The translations under genes were made by a program, and so were the position numbers. A stretch of 8,426 nt of DNA from Bacteroidota bacterium. GTDB lineage: Bacteria > Bacteroidota > Bacteroidia > Bacteroidales > CG2-30-32-10. Position 1 is the stretch's first letter; every line of letters starts with the position of its first letter. The stretch spans positions 1 to 8,426 of the forward strand of contig JAAXXA010000098.1 in NCBI GenBank assembly GCA_013334735.1, read 5' to 3'. Shown here one piece after another: positions 6,378-8,426 of this stretch. Below the pieces are notes generated by a model, which saw only the letters and a list, made by a program, of their open reading frames with translations, had not been told where the DNA came from and ran no database searches.

Positions 6378-8096
6378 CTTTTTATGAATACAATATTTAG
6401 TTGTATTTATTTCAATATTATATATTCCTGCATTTAATAATGAAACATCAGTATTTATAACGGTTTTATTATCTAAACTGACTTTTTCGGAGCGTACGGT
6501 CTGCCCTGTAAAATTATAAATATTTAATATGGCAGAACCTGATATCTGAGCAGGAATAACGATATTAATTTCGCTTTTTGCAGGGATTGGATATACAATA
6601 ACTGCATCAGAAATGCTTTTCTCATCAATTCCTGAACCAGTGGTGGTATAAGTAGCATCCCACCCAAAATCCTGATTAATGCTATCGCTTGTAAACGTAA
6701 TTAACATTTCGCCGTTGTTTGCAGTAATTACAGGAGGAAGATCTTGTCCGGAAAATGTTCCCAATAAGGGAGCGGAAGTAGAATTTCCACCGTAAATATT
6801 AACAAAATCTTTTCCCTCTTCCGTTTTAAAATCATTAAAAATTAACATGATTTTATCAGCATCAGCAGGTTGAATAAGCCATTCACATTGAGTACTATTC
6901 CAATACTTTGAATATCCGCTACCGTCAGAAATATTTTTTGTAGTTTCGGTAAATGTTCTGTTTCCAATGCAATAAGGAGCGTAATAGGGAGCAATATTAA
7001 CGATAGCTTCCTGTCCTGAAGTAAAATCACCGTTTCCGGAATTGATACTGTCGAGCAAAAAATAACCATTATTTGCGCCACTCCAGCCCCAGTTAAAATG
7101 AAAAAACAACGAATCCCTATATCCATCACAAACCCATGCATGCCCTCCGCTTGAACCAGCGCCACTGTATAAAACAGGATGATGTAGATCCAGATTGTCA
7201 TGCAAAATTTCATTCCAATCTTTATAATAGTATAGATCTTTCGAAATAGAACTTACATCCGGACGATAGTGAAAATAATTTTTCAAAGCCTGTGGCACAT
7301 CAGATGAATTTGCGCCTGATCCAGTGGGCATATAATTCATATCAACCGAAACACCACATTGGTATATCAATGAAGAAATAGCTTCTTTACTTGTATTATT
7401 TAACACATTTGTCATCGCGGACCAGTTGTAATAAGTAGTGTCAAAATTGGCGAAAATATATATGAAGTAGGGATGATAATATGAATGACTGCTGTAACCA
7501 TGTTCTGGATAATTAAAATATTTCATTATCTGAGCCATTGCAGTGGCTACACAACCCGCATAACATTTCCCATCAGGACCTGACGAAAACGCCGGACAAT
7601 GATAATTATATCCGGCTCCCTGATCCCATCTTGTTGTTAAAAGTGGATTAACGCCTTTTGCCGTGATTTTTTCGGATTTTTCAATTCTCTCATTTTGATA
7701 TATTCTCCAAGCAGAATTTTTTACTTTGATTTTTTCCTTTTTAGCAAAACTAATTTGCAGGGCATAATTTTGAAGCCAATCCTGTATTGCTTGTTGTTGC
7801 TGGTCAATAATAAAATTACCTTCGGTTGAGTATGCTAATACAGGTGTAACAGAATAATCGCCTGAAATTATTACAAAACCGTTTTTTCCAATATTGAAAA
7901 TATAAAATAATGTGTCAGGATTTTCAACATGGCAGGATAGAAGAGATATAGTTTCTTTTGCATTTTCATTTAAAGAATTGTGAGCATAAAAGTTTTCAGC
8001 TGTTTTTTTTGCTACAGAATAAGTAACTTGTTGCGCTGAAACTATATTTGCAAAAACAATTGCGACAAAAATTAAAATTTTAGTTTTATTTTTCAT
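6363..8096 (-). CDS. Secreted C10 (streptopain-like) cysteine peptidase with CUB and T9SS sorting domains
   Basis: This 577-residue protein has a signal peptide at 1-21 (cut near VSA-Q). Residues about 22-125 resemble the Spi/streptopain pro-region that keeps the enzyme inactive. The C10 catalytic domain covers about 150-370: GCVATAMAQIMKY supplies the nucleophile Cys182, SGGHAW the catalytic His319, and NWGW (335-338) the conserved tryptophan of the active-site pocket. A CUB domain follows at 376-484, with Cys376 and Cys404 placed as its first disulfide and YWNSTQCEWLI as its start motif. Residues 499-577 (VYPIPA, then AGIYNIEI, ending KKFVKQ) are a type A T9SS C-terminal sorting domain, so the enzyme should be exported and anchored or released at the surface. 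All catalytic motifs are intact. C10 relatives such as streptopain and interpain A cleave host proteins including haemoglobin. The gene is first in the series, ahead of two receptors, suggesting nutrient release coupled to import. Confidence 0.93.
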   Translation of the reverse strand: MKNKTKILIFVAIVFANIVSAQQVTYSVAKKTAENFYAHNSLNENAKETISLLSCHVENPDTLFYIFNIGKNGFVIISGDYSVTPVLAYSTEGNFIIDQQQQAIQDWLQNYALQISFAKKEKIKVKNSAWRIYQNERIEKSEKITAKGVNPLLTTRWDQGAGYNYHCPAFSSGPDGKCYAGCVATAMAQIMKYFNYPEHGYSSHSYYHPYFIYIFANFDTTYYNWSAMTNVLNNTSKEAISSLIYQCGVSVDMNYMPTGSGANSSDVPQALKNYFHYRPDVSSISKDLYYYKDWNEILHDNLDLHHPVLYSGAGSSGGHAWVCDGYRDSLFFHFNWGWSGANNGYFLLDSINSGNGDFTSGQEAIVNIAPYYAPYCIGNRTFTETTKNISDGSGYSKYWNSTQCEWLIQPADADKIMLIFNDFKTEEGKDFVNIYGGNSTSAPLLGTFSGQDLPPVITANNGEMLITFTSDSINQDFGWDATYTTTGSGIDEKSISDAVIVYPIPAKSEINIVIPAQISGSAILNIYNFTGQTVRSEKVSLDNKTVINTDVSLLNAGIYNIEINTTKYCIHKKFVKQ

Positions 8097-8426
8097 AATA
8101 AATACATTTTTTATAATTAGTAAATAGATATATTAAAAAACTTCATAGAGCTTCCTTTAGCCTTTGCAATTTTTAGGTATTTTAATTTTACCACAAAGAC
8201 ACAAAACAGCAAACTCGCATGTTAAAGTGGCTTCACAAAATTTATAAACTTAGCGTAACTATTTCATAAGCTCTTTTAAACTTGTGTGAGCCTGCCGAAA
8301 TGTTGTACTTACAAAAAAGAAAGCGAATAATAATTAGAGTTAAAAAAGTATTATATCATATTTATAAACTAAAGACCAAGTACAATAGGCACTTCTCCTC
8401 CTCCGCCAAGGCGGAGCGGATTAGAG
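8097..8426. other. Gene-free stretch upstream of the C10 peptidase
   Basis: I see no coding region, tRNA or rRNA in these 330 bp. On the minus strand TTTG (8194-8197) and TAAAAATTG (8167-8175), 18 nt apart, form a weak promoter-like pair with a leader of about 70 nt to the peptidase start. A tract at 8190-8219 (ACCACAAAGACACAAA, then CAAACTCGCA) shares the 10-mer CAAACTCGCA and an ACCACAAA start with the intergenic region at 1139-1152. The far end holds a GC-rich palindrome. The rest is AT-rich with no structure I can defend. Confidence 0.6.
8401..8416. repeat. GC-rich palindrome at the window edge
   Basis: CTCCGCC and GGCGGAG are perfect 7-bp inverted arms around AA, a very stable hairpin in otherwise AT-rich DNA. 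Looser symmetry (CTCCTC on one side, GGATTAGAG on the other) continues outward to the window end, so the element is probably incomplete here. It may be the terminator of a gene beyond the edge or one copy of a dispersed palindromic repeat. Confidence 0.7.

Noticed and set aside
6842..7213. Second minus-strand frame inside the C10 peptidase gene
   Set aside because: It overlaps the intact catalytic and CUB region in another frame and has low-complexity hydrophobic content; it is a shadow. Minus-strand frames at 4317-4508, 4977-5231 and 5805-5990 inside receptor 2 are rejected for the same reason.
8097..8426. tRNA or small RNA gene in the upstream gap
   Set aside because: No cloverleaf arms or TTC-loop motif could be found, and no promoter-terminator pair encloses a compact segment.

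Overview
This is an AT-rich window with short, A/T-only start-codon contexts and no Shine-Dalgarno sequences. All five protein genes lie on the minus strand. The organism is very probably a member of the Bacteroidota: there is a C10 peptidase with a type IX secretion (T9SS) C-terminal sorting domain, two TonB-dependent receptors with the carboxypeptidase-regulatory-like N-terminal extension common in that phylum, and promoter-like sequences of the Bacteroidota form TTTG-N19-TAnnTTTG. Genus cannot be decided from the window.

Layout in the direction of transcription (right to left): an apparently gene-free stretch (8097-8426) with a strong GC palindrome at the window edge; a secreted C10 (streptopain-like) cysteine peptidase with a CUB domain and a T9SS signal (6363-8096); a 71-bp gap holding a 41-bp inverted repeat and a near-consensus promoter; a TonB-dependent receptor (3859-6291); a 159-bp gap; a paralogous TonB-dependent receptor (1270-3699); a 245-bp gap built as a roughly 190-bp inverted-repeat element with eight copies of a 7-bp repeat; a small four-helix membrane protein resembling the DUF2231 group (569-1024); and the start of a subtilisin-like S8 peptidase (1-508), cut by the window edge.

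Taken together, two exported peptidases flank two outer-membrane active importers. A reasonable but unproven reading is a locus that digests a host or environmental protein at the cell surface and imports what is released, such as peptides, haem or a metal-bound cofactor. No SusD-like lipoprotein is present, and the receptors are about 810 residues long, so they are not SusC/SusD glycan-type pairs. No regulator gene is visible. The gap structure suggests several transcription units rather than one tight operon. The most unusual signals are the intergenic heptamer/inverted-repeat element, the promoter embedded in a dyad ahead of the second receptor, and an EF-hand-like calcium loop present in one receptor paralog but not in the other.
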